NCBI GenBank assembly: GCA_903911085.1
Contig: CAIWCC010000156.1
Location: 1-44,634, forward strand
Direction: 5' to 3'
DNA: 44,634 nucleotides
Source: an uncultured Bacteroidales bacterium
Lineage (GTDB): Bacteria; Bacteroidota; Bacteroidia; Bacteroidales; Paludibacteraceae
In this document: in pieces, positions 37,599 to 44,634 of the stretch
Layout: every line of letters starts with the position of its first letter
Position numbering within the stretch: the first letter of the stretch is position 1
The notes under the pieces: model-generated
Database searches by the model: none
Seen by the model: only the letters and a program-made list of their open reading frames with translations
Told to the model about the DNA's origin: nothing
Position numbers and translations under genes: made by a program

Positions 37599-38390
37599 AT
37601 GAAAAAGAAAACTCTATTATTTTCGTTTATTGCTTCTGCCTTATTTGCAAATGCACAGAATTTGGTTATTAATCCAAGTTTCGAAGGTTGGATAAATGGT
37701 AAACCCTCGCTATGGGTAGCATCTTCTGGAAACACAAGTTTCACTGTATCTCAAGAAAAAACAATTGTAAGCAATGGCACTAGTGCTTTCAAACTTGTGA
37801 CCGATGGAACAAATGACGCTGGTTTTCATCAAGTACTACCCGTTACTCCTGGTAAAACTTATACTTTGAGTGTGGATTATTATGTAGCAACTGGCGATGG
37901 CACAGATGCAAGTATCAATTGTAATTTTTTAAATGGTACAAAGTATTTGACCGATGCTGAACTTTCGGCCGAAGGAATTCTTGAAAAACTAAAATCAGTA
38001 GCTGGAAATCCTTTGTATTTACAAGGAAATATGGGAACATGGCACACATATACATGCGACTTTGTGGCGCCAGCTTCAACTACCGAATTCGATTTTGAAA
38101 TTCGCTCGCACCGCAATTCTACTGTTATTTTTGATAATCGTTATTTTGGTGAAAAAGTTAAGGCAGGCTTAAGCAACAACACTGCAAATGACTTCAACGT
38201 GAAAGTAATAGCTAAAAATATATTGCAAATAAACGCTGAATTAGGTTCAATTGTAGATGTATTTAATGCTTCTGGAGTAAAAGTTCAAACAGCCACACTC
38301 ACAAGTAATACTCTAAAAACCAATAATTTGCCATGTGGCGTGTATGTTGTAAGTGTAGGTAAAAACTCACAAAAAGTGATTTTACAATAA
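37599..38390 (+). CDS. T9SS-exported protein with CBM4/9-like domain
   Basis: A 263-aa secreted protein. The start is set at 37599 because it begins a good signal peptide (MKKKTLLFSFIASALFANAQ) and lies just after the promoter; an upstream in-frame ATG would put 28 odd residues before it. Residues ~22-180 (NLVINPSFEGW ... HQVLPVTPGKTYTLSVDYYV) look like a carbohydrate-binding CBM4/9-type jelly roll. The last ~75 residues are a type A T9SS sorting domain (VDVFNASGVKVQT ... LPCGVYVVSVG). There is no catalytic domain, so it may be a surface glycan binder. Confidence 0.85.
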   Translation: MKKKTLLFSFIASALFANAQNLVINPSFEGWINGKPSLWVASSGNTSFTVSQEKTIVSNGTSAFKLVTDGTNDAGFHQVLPVTPGKTYTLSVDYYVATGDGTDASINCNFLNGTKYLTDAELSAEGILEKLKSVAGNPLYLQGNMGTWHTYTCDFVAPASTTEFDFEIRSHRNSTVIFDNRYFGEKVKAGLSNNTANDFNVKVIAKNILQINAELGSIVDVFNASGVKVQTATLTSNTLKTNNLPCGVYVVSVGKNSQKVILQ

Positions 38391-38480
38391 GCCTTTAGAA
38401 CCAAGAATAAACACAAAATATTATTTTTATTACTTACATAGCTATTCAAGTTATTCTTTTCAATTATATCAGTTCACGAA

Positions 38481-38523
38481 GCCGATACCTTTTCAATCAA
38501 AACATTGAAATGTATCGGTTTCT
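38481..38523 (+). terminator. Probable terminator of the CBM-like gene
   Basis: Hairpin with arms GCCGATAC and GTATCGGT (38481-38488, 38512-38519) and an inner TTCAAT/ATTGAA pairing, followed by TTTC. It lies 90 bases after the stop. Confidence 0.6.
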
Positions 38524-38593
38524 TAGCATAAAACACCCAAAATATCAATTTAATTTCAACAGAAAAAAAATCTTTTAATTTAGAGAAAATGTA

Positions 38594-38624
38594 TTGCTTT
38601 TGTAATAAATATACATTATCTTTG
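38594..38624 (+). promoter_or_regulatory. Promoter of the second T9SS-sorted gene
   Basis: TTG (38594-38596), 20 bases, TATCTTTG (38617-38624), 48 bases before the ATG. Confidence 0.65.
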
Positions 38625-38672
38625 TCCTCATAATTTAAAAACAATTTATACACTCTAAAAAAAACAAACATC

Positions 38673-39659
38673 ATGAGGAAAATTACTTTATTATTATCAT
38701 TTGTAGCTTGTGCGTTTTTTGCGCAAGGTCAACTTCTCGTAAATGAAAATTTTGACTATGCTTCTGGGTCCGCTTTGATTGGACAAGGTAGTTGGGCTAT
38801 TGTAGGAACATCGGTTATTAACCCAATCAATGTAAGTGCCACTTCAATTTCCTACTCTGGTTACCCTTCATCTGGTATTGGACAAGAATTGTCATTGGCT
38901 AATAATGGTCAAGATATTACTAAATCTTTTACAGCTCAAAAATCTGGCAGTATTTATTTTTCAGTTCTTGTAAACCTTTCAGCTGCACAAGCTCCAAGTG
39001 ATTACTTTATTCACTTGGGTGAACCTGGATCAACTTCTGCATATTTTGGTAGAATTTATGCTAAATTAGATGCTGGTAAAATTGCATTTGGTATTGCAAA
39101 TGCTTCTATTTCAACAAGCGGAGTTGCAACATATACTACATCAATTTATGAATTAAATACAACATATTTAATTGTCGTTAAAGTAGATGTTTTAACAGGT
39201 ACATCTTCGTTAATTGTTAATCCTGCAATGAGTGCTGAGCCTACAACTGACTGGATTGTTAGTTCAACACCAACTAATGGTGGTGTTGGAGGTCCAACAG
39301 TACCTTCTGCAGTTGGTCTTGGTGCTATTAATATTCGACAAGGTTCTTCAACAAATGCTCCAACGTTAAAACTTGATGGTATCCGTGTAGCAACAACTTG
39401 GGCAACTTTATTCGACCCAACAGCCACTGTAGCAGCAGGCACTCATAACCCTTCTGCCGCTAATTTCAATGCTACAGTTTCAGGAAAAAACTTATTGGTA
39501 TCAAACGTAGCAAACGGTACAACTGTTGAAATTTTCTCTGCATTAGGTTCAAAAGTTCAATCATCGGAATTGGTGAACGGAGCAATCACTTTACATAACC
39601 TAACTAAAGGTTTGTATGTGGTACGTGTAGGCAAGAATACACAAAAGATTAGACTGTAA
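38673..39659 (+). CDS. T9SS-exported protein, function unknown
   Basis: A 328-aa secreted protein with signal peptide (MRKITLLLSFVACAFFAQGQ) and a C-terminal type A T9SS sorting domain (~255-328; GTTVEIFSALGSKVQS ... LTKGLYVVRVG). The middle part is a Ser/Thr/Gly-rich beta-strand domain that resembles concanavalin/LamG-like sandwiches (LLVNENFDYASGSAL ... IYFSVLVNLS), but I see no active site. Its sorting domain is closely similar to that of the preceding protein. Confidence 0.82.
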   Translation: MRKITLLLSFVACAFFAQGQLLVNENFDYASGSALIGQGSWAIVGTSVINPINVSATSISYSGYPSSGIGQELSLANNGQDITKSFTAQKSGSIYFSVLVNLSAAQAPSDYFIHLGEPGSTSAYFGRIYAKLDAGKIAFGIANASISTSGVATYTTSIYELNTTYLIVVKVDVLTGTSSLIVNPAMSAEPTTDWIVSSTPTNGGVGGPTVPSAVGLGAINIRQGSSTNAPTLKLDGIRVATTWATLFDPTATVAAGTHNPSAANFNATVSGKNLLVSNVANGTTVEIFSALGSKVQSSELVNGAITLHNLTKGLYVVRVGKNTQKIRL

Positions 39660-39713
39660 ATTTAGTCCCTATAAACGGGATATCGAATACTTAATTGACA
39701 GTTGATAATAAAT

Positions 39714-39756
39714 AATACCTTCGAGAACTATAATGGTTTTCGAAGGTATTTTTTTT
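39714..39756 (+). terminator. Intrinsic terminator of the second T9SS-sorted gene
   Basis: Perfect 10-bp stem AATACCTTCG / CGAAGGTATT (39714-39723 with 39741-39750), 17-base loop, followed by six T. Confidence 0.85.
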
Positions 39757-39770
39757 GCCCAAAAAGTGAC

Positions 39771-39876
39771 AAAAAAAGACCTGAACTTTTCAAAAAAAGA
39801 CCTGAAGTTTTTCAAAAAAGACTTGAAGTTTTTGAAAAAAGACCAGAAGTTTCTTAAAAAAGACTTGAACTTTTAT
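39771..39876. repeat. Five-unit minisatellite of 21-22 bases
   Basis: Units start at 39771, 39792, 39814, 39835 and 39856 (21, 22, 21, 21 and 21 bases) with consensus AAAAAAGACYTGAASTTTTY. Each unit is itself a near-palindrome: an A run, the ACTTGAAGT-type core and a T run. The units differ by one to four bases. Confidence 0.85.
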
Positions 39877-40071
39877 AAAAGTATACCAAAATTGTTTTTT
39901 TCTCAATTTTGATGAGAAATTAGTATCACACAAGACGAAATCAAGAAATACGTATAATTAAATATATATAATAATGGTTAATTTATAGGTAGTAAATGAC
40001 GAAAAAATAAATTTATTAATCGCAATTACAAAAAAGCATTCAATTTTGGCATAAAAAAAATAAAATAATTA

Positions 40072-40101
40072 TTGTTATAATTCGTAAATTTGCTATCTTT
40101 G
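40072..40101 (+). promoter_or_regulatory. Promoter of the LRR T9SS gene
   Basis: TTG (40072-40074), 19 bases, TATCTTTG (40094-40101). It implies a leader of about 90 bases before the ATG. Confidence 0.7.
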
Positions 40102-40196
40102 TGCAATTCTTCTATAAAAATCTTACTGTGAATACATTACAAACCTATAACACAAAATTATACACTATCATATTATTAATTTAAAAATCAATTATC

Positions 40197-41375
40197 ATGA
40201 AAAAACTTTTATTTATTTCGTTATTATTACTGATGGCAAATATTTTGTCAGCAGAAATTTCAAAAACAATTGATGTAACGATTCCAGGCAAGTTAGACTC
40301 ATTGCTATCATTAACAGAGAAAAAAACAGTTACCAACTTAATTGTAACTGGTTCAATTGATGCTAGGGATATAAAATGTATGCGTGATTCATTACAAAAA
40401 CTAGCCGTTTTGGATTTAAGTGCAGTTAGCATTATGGCATATAATGGAACTGATGGACCTTCGGGAGCAACAAAATGGTACACAGAAAATGTATTACCTG
40501 AAAATTCCTTTACAGTGAATGACTCAACAGGAAAAAACTCACTTAAAACGATTATTTTACCAAATTCAATAAATAAAATTGCACCATTTGCGTTTACAAA
40601 TTGTACTGGTTTAAATAATTTAACTATAGGTAAATCTGTGACTTTTATTGCCGTGTCTGCTTTTGAAAATTGCAAATCTCTAATAAGCTTAGTTATTCCC
40701 AATTTAGTTACTTCAATTAAGAATAACGCTTTTCGTAATTGTAATAACCTAACTAGTTTGACTTTAGGCAATTCTGTAAATTCAATCGGTGATGGTGCAT
40801 TCTTTAATTGTAGTAAACTAATAAGTGTAAATATTCCAGATAGTGTAACTTCTATTGGAGGATCATGTTTTGCAAATGATAGTCTTTTAACAAGTGTCAA
40901 AATATCAAAATCGATGACTTCAATTGGATATTATGCATTTGAAAACTGCCTTAATTTAACGTCTGTGTATGCTTATCCAACTACTCCTGTAATTTTAGAA
41001 GGTGGTTCAAATGTATTTGGAGGGGTAAGTACCAGTTTATGCAAATTGTATGTACCTTCAGGCACAAAAGCTGCTTATAAGGCTGCTAGCCAATGGGGTG
41101 ATTTTGAAAACATAATAGAAATTACAACTGCATTGACAAAATATAATAATGAAGTATTGAGTTTATTTCCAAATCCGGTATCAGATTTCATTACTGTAAA
41201 AGGTATTGAAGAAGTTTCAAATCTTACTATAGTTGACTTGAATGGAAAAACATTGCTAAGCAAACAAATTAAAGAGAATGAAAATATATCAGTTCAGACG
41301 CTTTCAAATGGCATTTACTGTGCAAAAATAACTACGAATAAAGGAACAAAAAATATCAAATTGATAAAGAAATAG
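40197..41375 (+). CDS. BspA-type leucine-rich-repeat protein with T9SS sorting domain
   Basis: A 392-aa secreted protein. A signal peptide (~1-20) is followed by a short N-terminal domain and at least five ~23-residue LRR_5/BspA repeats (~115-260) of the pattern IPxxVTSIGxxAFxNCxxLTS. These form a surface beta-solenoid of the kind linked to adhesion in Treponema/Bacteroides BspA proteins. Residues ~320-392 are a canonical type A T9SS sorting domain (LFPNPVSDFITVKG ... LSNGIYCAKITTNKG). Role in adhesion is inference. Confidence 0.9.
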   Translation: MKKLLFISLLLLMANILSAEISKTIDVTIPGKLDSLLSLTEKKTVTNLIVTGSIDARDIKCMRDSLQKLAVLDLSAVSIMAYNGTDGPSGATKWYTENVLPENSFTVNDSTGKNSLKTIILPNSINKIAPFAFTNCTGLNNLTIGKSVTFIAVSAFENCKSLISLVIPNLVTSIKNNAFRNCNNLTSLTLGNSVNSIGDGAFFNCSKLISVNIPDSVTSIGGSCFANDSLLTSVKISKSMTSIGYYAFENCLNLTSVYAYPTTPVILEGGSNVFGGVSTSLCKLYVPSGTKAAYKAASQWGDFENIIEITTALTKYNNEVLSLFPNPVSDFITVKGIEEVSNLTIVDLNGKTLLSKQIKENENISVQTLSNGIYCAKITTNKGTKNIKLIKK

Positions 41376-41399
41376 GTTTTCTTTACAAGAATTATTTAC

Positions 41400-41437
41400 G
41401 ACCCCTGTTCATATAATGAGACAGGGGTCATTATTTT
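41400..41437 (+). terminator. Terminator of the LRR gene
   Basis: Stem GACCCCTGT / ACAGGGGTC (41400-41408 with 41421-41429) with a 12-base loop, followed by ATTATTTT. It separates the LRR and lactonase genes. Confidence 0.8.
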
Positions 41438-41477
41438 AAAACCTGTTGGATATTATTCTAAAAATAAAACTGAACTA

Positions 41478-42581
41478 ATGAAACGAATTATTATAATTAT
41501 ATTTATTTTAGCCACCACACTAACAGTATTTGCTCAGAATCAAGTTTATCGTTTATTAATTGGCACTTATACCAACACAGGTAAAAGTGAGGGCGTTTAC
41601 TCCTACTCTATTGATATGAAATTGGCATTAATAACACAAAAATCGGTGACAAAAGGAATAACAAATCCAAGTTTTTTGAATATTAGTGCCGATGGAAAAT
41701 TTGTATATGCAGTAAGCGAAAGTGCAAATGGAAGTGCAGCAAATGCTTTTTTGCTTGATAAAAAAAATGAAAAGCTTCAATTTATCAACACTTCATTGAC
41801 AAAAAGTAAAGGGCCATGCTATATTTGTAGTACCCCAAAACATGTTTTTACAGCAAATTATGGTGGTGGGAGTATTACTGTTTTTGGTATAAAACCTGAT
41901 GGTTCGCTGACAGATATTTTACAATTAATTCAACACAAAGGGAAGAGTATCAATTCCGAACGTCAAAACGAGCCACATGTTCATCAGGCTATAATGACTC
42001 CCGATAATAAATTTCTACTTTGCAATGACCTTGGTATCGATAAAGTTACTGTATATAATTATAATTCTAAAAACGATAAAAATATCTTATCTCCGTTTGA
42101 TAGTCTGACTGTTAAGTTAGGAAGTGGTCCGCGCCATCTCACTTTCAGTAAAAACGGAAGATGTATATATTTGTTACAAGAAATTGATGGAACTTTGTCG
42201 GTTTTGGAAATAAAAAGAGGTAAATTACGGTTAATTCAAGAAACTACCGTTGATAATAATAAAGATATTGTAAACCGTTCAGCAGATATTCACATTTCTC
42301 CCGATGGTAAGTTTGTGTATGCTACCAATAGAGGAACTGCAAATAACATTACTTGTTTTTCGACGAACAATGATGGAAAATTGACTTTTCGTCAACAAAT
42401 TTCGTCTGGAGGTGTAGGACCACGAAATTTTGCTATTACACCCGATGGTTCATATATTTTTGTTGCCAATCAACAGAGTAATAACATTATAATTTTTGAA
42501 CGTAATAAAAAGTCTGGAATTTTGACAAATACAGGAAAGCAAATTGAAGTTGGTGCTCCTGTGTGTTTATTATTTTACTAA
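41478..42581 (+). CDS. Exported lactonase-family (YbhE/Pgl-like) seven-bladed propeller
   Basis: A 367-aa beta-propeller of the lactonase family that includes 6-phosphogluconolactonase YbhE. A clear signal peptide (MKRIIIIIFILATTLTVFAQ) precedes RLLIGTYTNTGKSEGVYSYS, the usual first blade. EPHVHQA, GSGPRHLTFS and GGVGPRNFAI are conserved family motifs. Because it is exported, a cytoplasmic pentose-phosphate role is unlikely; a periplasmic sugar-lactonase role is more plausible. It has no T9SS sorting domain. Confidence 0.85.
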   Translation: MKRIIIIIFILATTLTVFAQNQVYRLLIGTYTNTGKSEGVYSYSIDMKLALITQKSVTKGITNPSFLNISADGKFVYAVSESANGSAANAFLLDKKNEKLQFINTSLTKSKGPCYICSTPKHVFTANYGGGSITVFGIKPDGSLTDILQLIQHKGKSINSERQNEPHVHQAIMTPDNKFLLCNDLGIDKVTVYNYNSKNDKNILSPFDSLTVKLGSGPRHLTFSKNGRCIYLLQEIDGTLSVLEIKRGKLRLIQETTVDNNKDIVNRSADIHISPDGKFVYATNRGTANNITCFSTNNDGKLTFRQQISSGGVGPRNFAITPDGSYIFVANQQSNNIIIFERNKKSGILTNTGKQIEVGAPVCLLFY

Positions 42582-42688
42582 GTCAATAAATAATTGAAAA
42601 TTATCAACGTTTGTTACTTCAATGGGGCGTTATTAAAAGTCGAATCTAATTGATTAACAATGATTTAAATTGAATAATTTAACTAATT

Positions 42689-42825
42689 GCGGCTTTACTC
42701 AAACAAAGAGTAAACGCAAAGCCGCTAAGTCTTAAATGCCAGATATTTACAACCAAGAGAAAGAACGCTAAGACAAAAACTTTCAGTTTTTCTTTGCGAC
42801 TTTGCAACTTAGCGTCTTAGCGTTC
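42689..42825. repeat. Composite palindromic repeat between lactonase and DUF486 genes
   Basis: Two hairpins. The first is GCGGC / GCCGC (42689-42693, 42721-42725) enclosing TTTACTC / GAGTAAA. The second is a perfect 12-bp pair GAACGCTAAGAC / GTCTTAGCGTTC (42763-42774, 42814-42825). Its right arm is preceded by 8-base tandem units CTTTGCGA, CTTTGCAA, CTTAGCGT. Such cgcaaag/cgctaag units are common in Bacteroidota intergenic DNA. It may also end transcripts of the convergent genes. Confidence 0.65.
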
Positions 42826-42855
42826 AAAAAAAACATTTTTTATAACGAACTATTG

Positions 42856-43224
42856 TTACTTCATAAAAACAAAATAAACAGCAAGCACTAAACATACAAA
42901 TGCTGCTAAATGATTCCAGTGTAAACCACCAGTTTTGAACACTACTGTAGAGAATACAATAAATACCAAAAGCGTAATAACTTCTTGAATTATTTTGAGT
43001 TGCATTAGAGTAAAAGTGCCACCGTTGCCAATAAATCCAATTCTATTGGCTGGAACTTGAAATGAATATTCTGCTAGTGCAATAAACCATGAAAATAGAA
43101 CAACACCATACAATGGTAAATTACTAATAGTACCAGTTTGTTGTAACTTTAAGTGTCCATACCAAGCAAACGTCATAAATATATTTGACAGAATTAAAAG
43201 CAAGATTGTATATAATGCATTCAT
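42856..43224 (-). CDS. DMT-family membrane protein (DUF486)
   Basis: A 122-aa integral membrane protein with four hydrophobic helices, matching the DUF486 branch of the drug/metabolite transporter superfamily. The start at 43224 (MNALYTILLLILSNIFMTFA) gives the usual family length; an upstream in-frame ATG would add 28 hydrophilic residues. Typical motifs are FAWYGHLK, FSWFIALAEYSFQVPANRIG and LMQLKIIQEVITL. The substrate is unknown. Confidence 0.85.
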   Translation of the reverse strand: MNALYTILLLILSNIFMTFAWYGHLKLQQTGTISNLPLYGVVLFSWFIALAEYSFQVPANRIGFIGNGGTFTLMQLKIIQEVITLLVFIVFSTVVFKTGGLHWNHLAAFVCLVLAVYFVFMK

Positions 43225-43351
43225 AATTTGTAATTTATAGCTCCTAATTGAAAATTTATAAGCATTAAGTTTAAAATAGAAATTATCGCTAATGCTATGG
43301 TAAATCAAGCATTTTTTAAAAAATATTTATTTATAGCTCAATTTTTTATAA

Positions 43352-44129
43352 TTAAATATTGTCTGTAAAATTAATGGGTTTAGTATTTTTTTTTGGTAAA
43401 TAGTCAGTTTTAATATTTTCCATGGCAGCCCACAAACTTTGTCTAACATCAGGATTCCATTTTTCGAGTTCTGAAATTAAGTTTTTAGCATCTCGTCGCG
43501 AAGAGTCTTTTTCGAAAGGACAATTTTTTATTTGTTTTTGAAAATCGCGGATACGCTCCATTTCTTTCATTTCTTTCTCAGAAATTAATGCTAGAGGACG
43601 TATAATGGTCATGTCGAATTTGTCCATTTTTAATTTTGGAGGCATTGTGCCAAAATGAACCTTGATAAATTATGTTTAGCAATAAAGTTTCAGTAATATC
43701 ATCCAAATGATGACCCAAAGCTATTTTATTGCATTTCAAAGTCTTTGCAACTTCAAATAAAGCTTTTCGTCTATGCCAAGAGCACAAAAAACATTTCGAT
43801 TTTCGTGTATCAATTGTTTCGTCAAAATGCGTGATATGATGAACAAATGGAATATCGAACTGTGCAGTAAAGTTTTTCAAATAATCTAAATCGGATTGAT
43901 ACGAAATATTATCAACAGAAATATGAACAGCAGTTAGTTTAAACTTTGGAACAAATATTTTCATTCTTTCGCCCAACAATTCCACTAATGCCAACGAATC
44001 TTTACCGCCCGAAAGACCAATAAGAATATGATCATCGTTTTCAATTAATAGGTAATCATTTATGGCTTTTTTAAATTTTTTCGAAATGTTGTTGAGTTTT
44101 TTATTGTCTTCTTTGTTAATTTCTAGCAT
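43352..44129 (-). pseudogene. ttcA: TtcA-like tRNA thiolase / PP-loop ATPase, frameshifted
   Basis: The 5' part (44129 to ~43656) encodes a PP-loop ATPase: SGGKDS (40-45), the CxxC pair KC113FLC116S and GHHLDDITETLLLN. It resembles TtcA, which makes 2-thiocytidine 32 in tRNA. After YQGSF the frame goes wrong. The correct continuation (GTMPPKLKMDKFDMTIIRPL to the end, including a third Cys in KNCPFE) is in the next frame, to 43352. One extra base in the A run 43652-43655 (T run on the coding strand) explains it: the locus is 778 bases, one more than 259 codons. It may be a real mutation, phase variation or a sequencing error. Confidence 0.85.
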
Positions 44130-44409
44130 GATTTATGTAAGTTTTGGATACAAAATTACAATAATCATAGCATTCTTTTTGACTCAATGCAAATAAAAAA
44201 TGTTTTTTATTTTTTTGTATCTTATTTAAGTTTCTGAAATCGTTTTTGTTAGGTGCATTGAAACATGAAATTGAAAAAAAAATCAGATATTTTTTTGTTC
44301 AAGTATTTGCATATTCTCAAAAACGCACTATCTTTGCACTGCAATTGAAAAAACAAATTGCTATACAAACTTATGAAATGAAGATTTCATAATTATTTTA
44401 TTTCAAATT
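44130..44409. other. Intergenic region upstream of the tRNA-half array
   Basis: 280 bases between the divergent ttcA-like gene and the array. It contains a minus-strand TAATTTTG at 44151-44158 (possible ttcA promoter) and the strong plus-strand promoter at 44306-44336. No gene seen. Confidence 0.55.
44306..44336 (+). promoter_or_regulatory. Strong promoter upstream of the tRNA-Gly-like array
   Basis: TTTG (44306-44309), 19 bases, TATCTTTG (44329-44336). Same quality as the tRNA-Ser promoter, and about 70 bases before the first tRNA-like unit. Confidence 0.7.
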
Positions 44410-44634
44410 GCGAAAGTAGCTCAGTTGGTATAGCACGACCTTGCCCCAAAAGTAGACACGAAACGACCTTGACAAGGAATTAAATTATTTATCAACAAAA
44501 AAATTAATTGCGAAAGTAGCTCAGTTGGTAGAGCACGACCTTGCCCCAAAAGTCGACACGATACGACCTTGACAAGGAATTAAATTATTTATCAACAAAA
44601 AAATTAATTGCGAAAGTAGCTCAGTTGGTAGAGC
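44410..44634 (+). repeat. Tandem 100-base repeat carrying tRNA-Gly(GCC) 5' halves
   Basis: Two full 100-base units (44410-44509, 44510-44609) and 25 bases of a third, cut by the window edge. Units 1 and 2 differ at three positions. The first ~36 bases of each unit match the 5' half of a bacterial tRNA-Gly: acceptor strand GCGAAAG, TA, D arm GCTC-AGTTGGTA-GAGC, anticodon 5' strand CGACC and loop TTGCC. After the GCC anticodon the similarity stops. No GGTCG, T arm or CTTTCGC 3' acceptor strand is present. Unit 1 also has TAGC instead of GAGC in the D stem. None can be a complete tRNA as read here. Confidence 0.8.

Larger units (their letters stand above)
39660..40196. other. Intergenic region with terminator, minisatellite and promoter
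   Basis: 537 bases without a gene. It holds the terminator of the preceding gene, a five-unit 21-base tandem repeat and the promoter of the LRR gene, all listed separately. Confidence 0.65.

Noticed and set aside
39771-39876. CRISPR array
   Set aside because: The units are contiguous 21-base copies with no spacers, and no cas genes are present in the window.
40181-40900. 239-codon minus-strand frame over the LRR gene
   Set aside because: Its internal repetition mirrors the LRR repeats of the plus strand; the plus strand has signal peptide, promoter and sorting domain.
44410-44509. Functional tRNA-Gly gene
   Set aside because: The 3' half (anticodon 3' strand, T arm, 3' acceptor strand) is absent and the D stem has a mismatch.

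Overview
The window is AT-rich DNA from a member of the Bacteroidota. The evidence is a full-length SprA (the giant outer-membrane translocon of the type IX secretion system, T9SS), three secreted proteins ending in T9SS sorting domains, and repeated promoters of the Bacteroidota type (TTG/TTTG, about 20 bases, then TAnnTTTG). Obvious Shine-Dalgarno sites are lacking, as is usual there. T9SS, DapL-type lysine/DAP synthesis and a GT3 glycogen synthase together would fit a Bacteroidales lineage such as the Paludibacter group, but the species cannot be fixed from this sequence.

Layout. 1-2751 (minus): probable operon of a DUF5063 protein, an RNase D-like exonuclease and an RlmI-type rRNA methyltransferase. 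3427-4110 (plus): tsaB. 4431-7197 (minus): a DbpA-like helicase followed by a beta-CASP metallo-hydrolase, probably RNA metabolism. 7342-8304: a FISUMP-domain lipoprotein. 8641-10443: grpE-dnaJ. 10643-12571: dsbD. 12722-16402: a two-gene McrBC-type restriction module whose McrB carries an EVE domain and probably a second PUA-like domain. 16453-24570: ruvA-sprA. 24884-24973: tRNA-Ser(GCU). 25207-26247: mltG. 26293-28249: miaA-murB. 28349-28906: an acidic protein of the IS1096 passenger TnpR-like (pRiA4b ORF-3-like) family. 29177-30063: a toxin-antitoxin pair between two diverged direct repeats. 30563-32783: dapF-dapL. 32878-37294: glycogen synthase (GT3) and alpha-glucan phosphorylase (GT35). 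37599-41375: three T9SS-exported proteins, each with its own promoter. 41478-42581: exported beta-propeller lactonase. 42856-43224: DUF486 membrane protein. 43352-44129: ttcA-like gene broken by a one-base insertion. 44410-44634: a 100-base tandem repeat in which each unit begins with the 5' half of a tRNA-Gly(GCC).

Most of the window is housekeeping (translation and tRNA modification, chaperones, cell wall, lysine/DAP synthesis, glycogen turnover, secretion). The accessory signals are the McrBC module, the toxin-antitoxin cassette with its flanking repeats, several palindromic or minisatellite elements in intergenic DNA, and the tRNA-half array at the right edge. I did not find a clearly new multi-gene system. 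The best candidates for something undescribed are the tRNA-half array, the repeat-flanked toxin-antitoxin cassette and the domain layout of the McrB protein.
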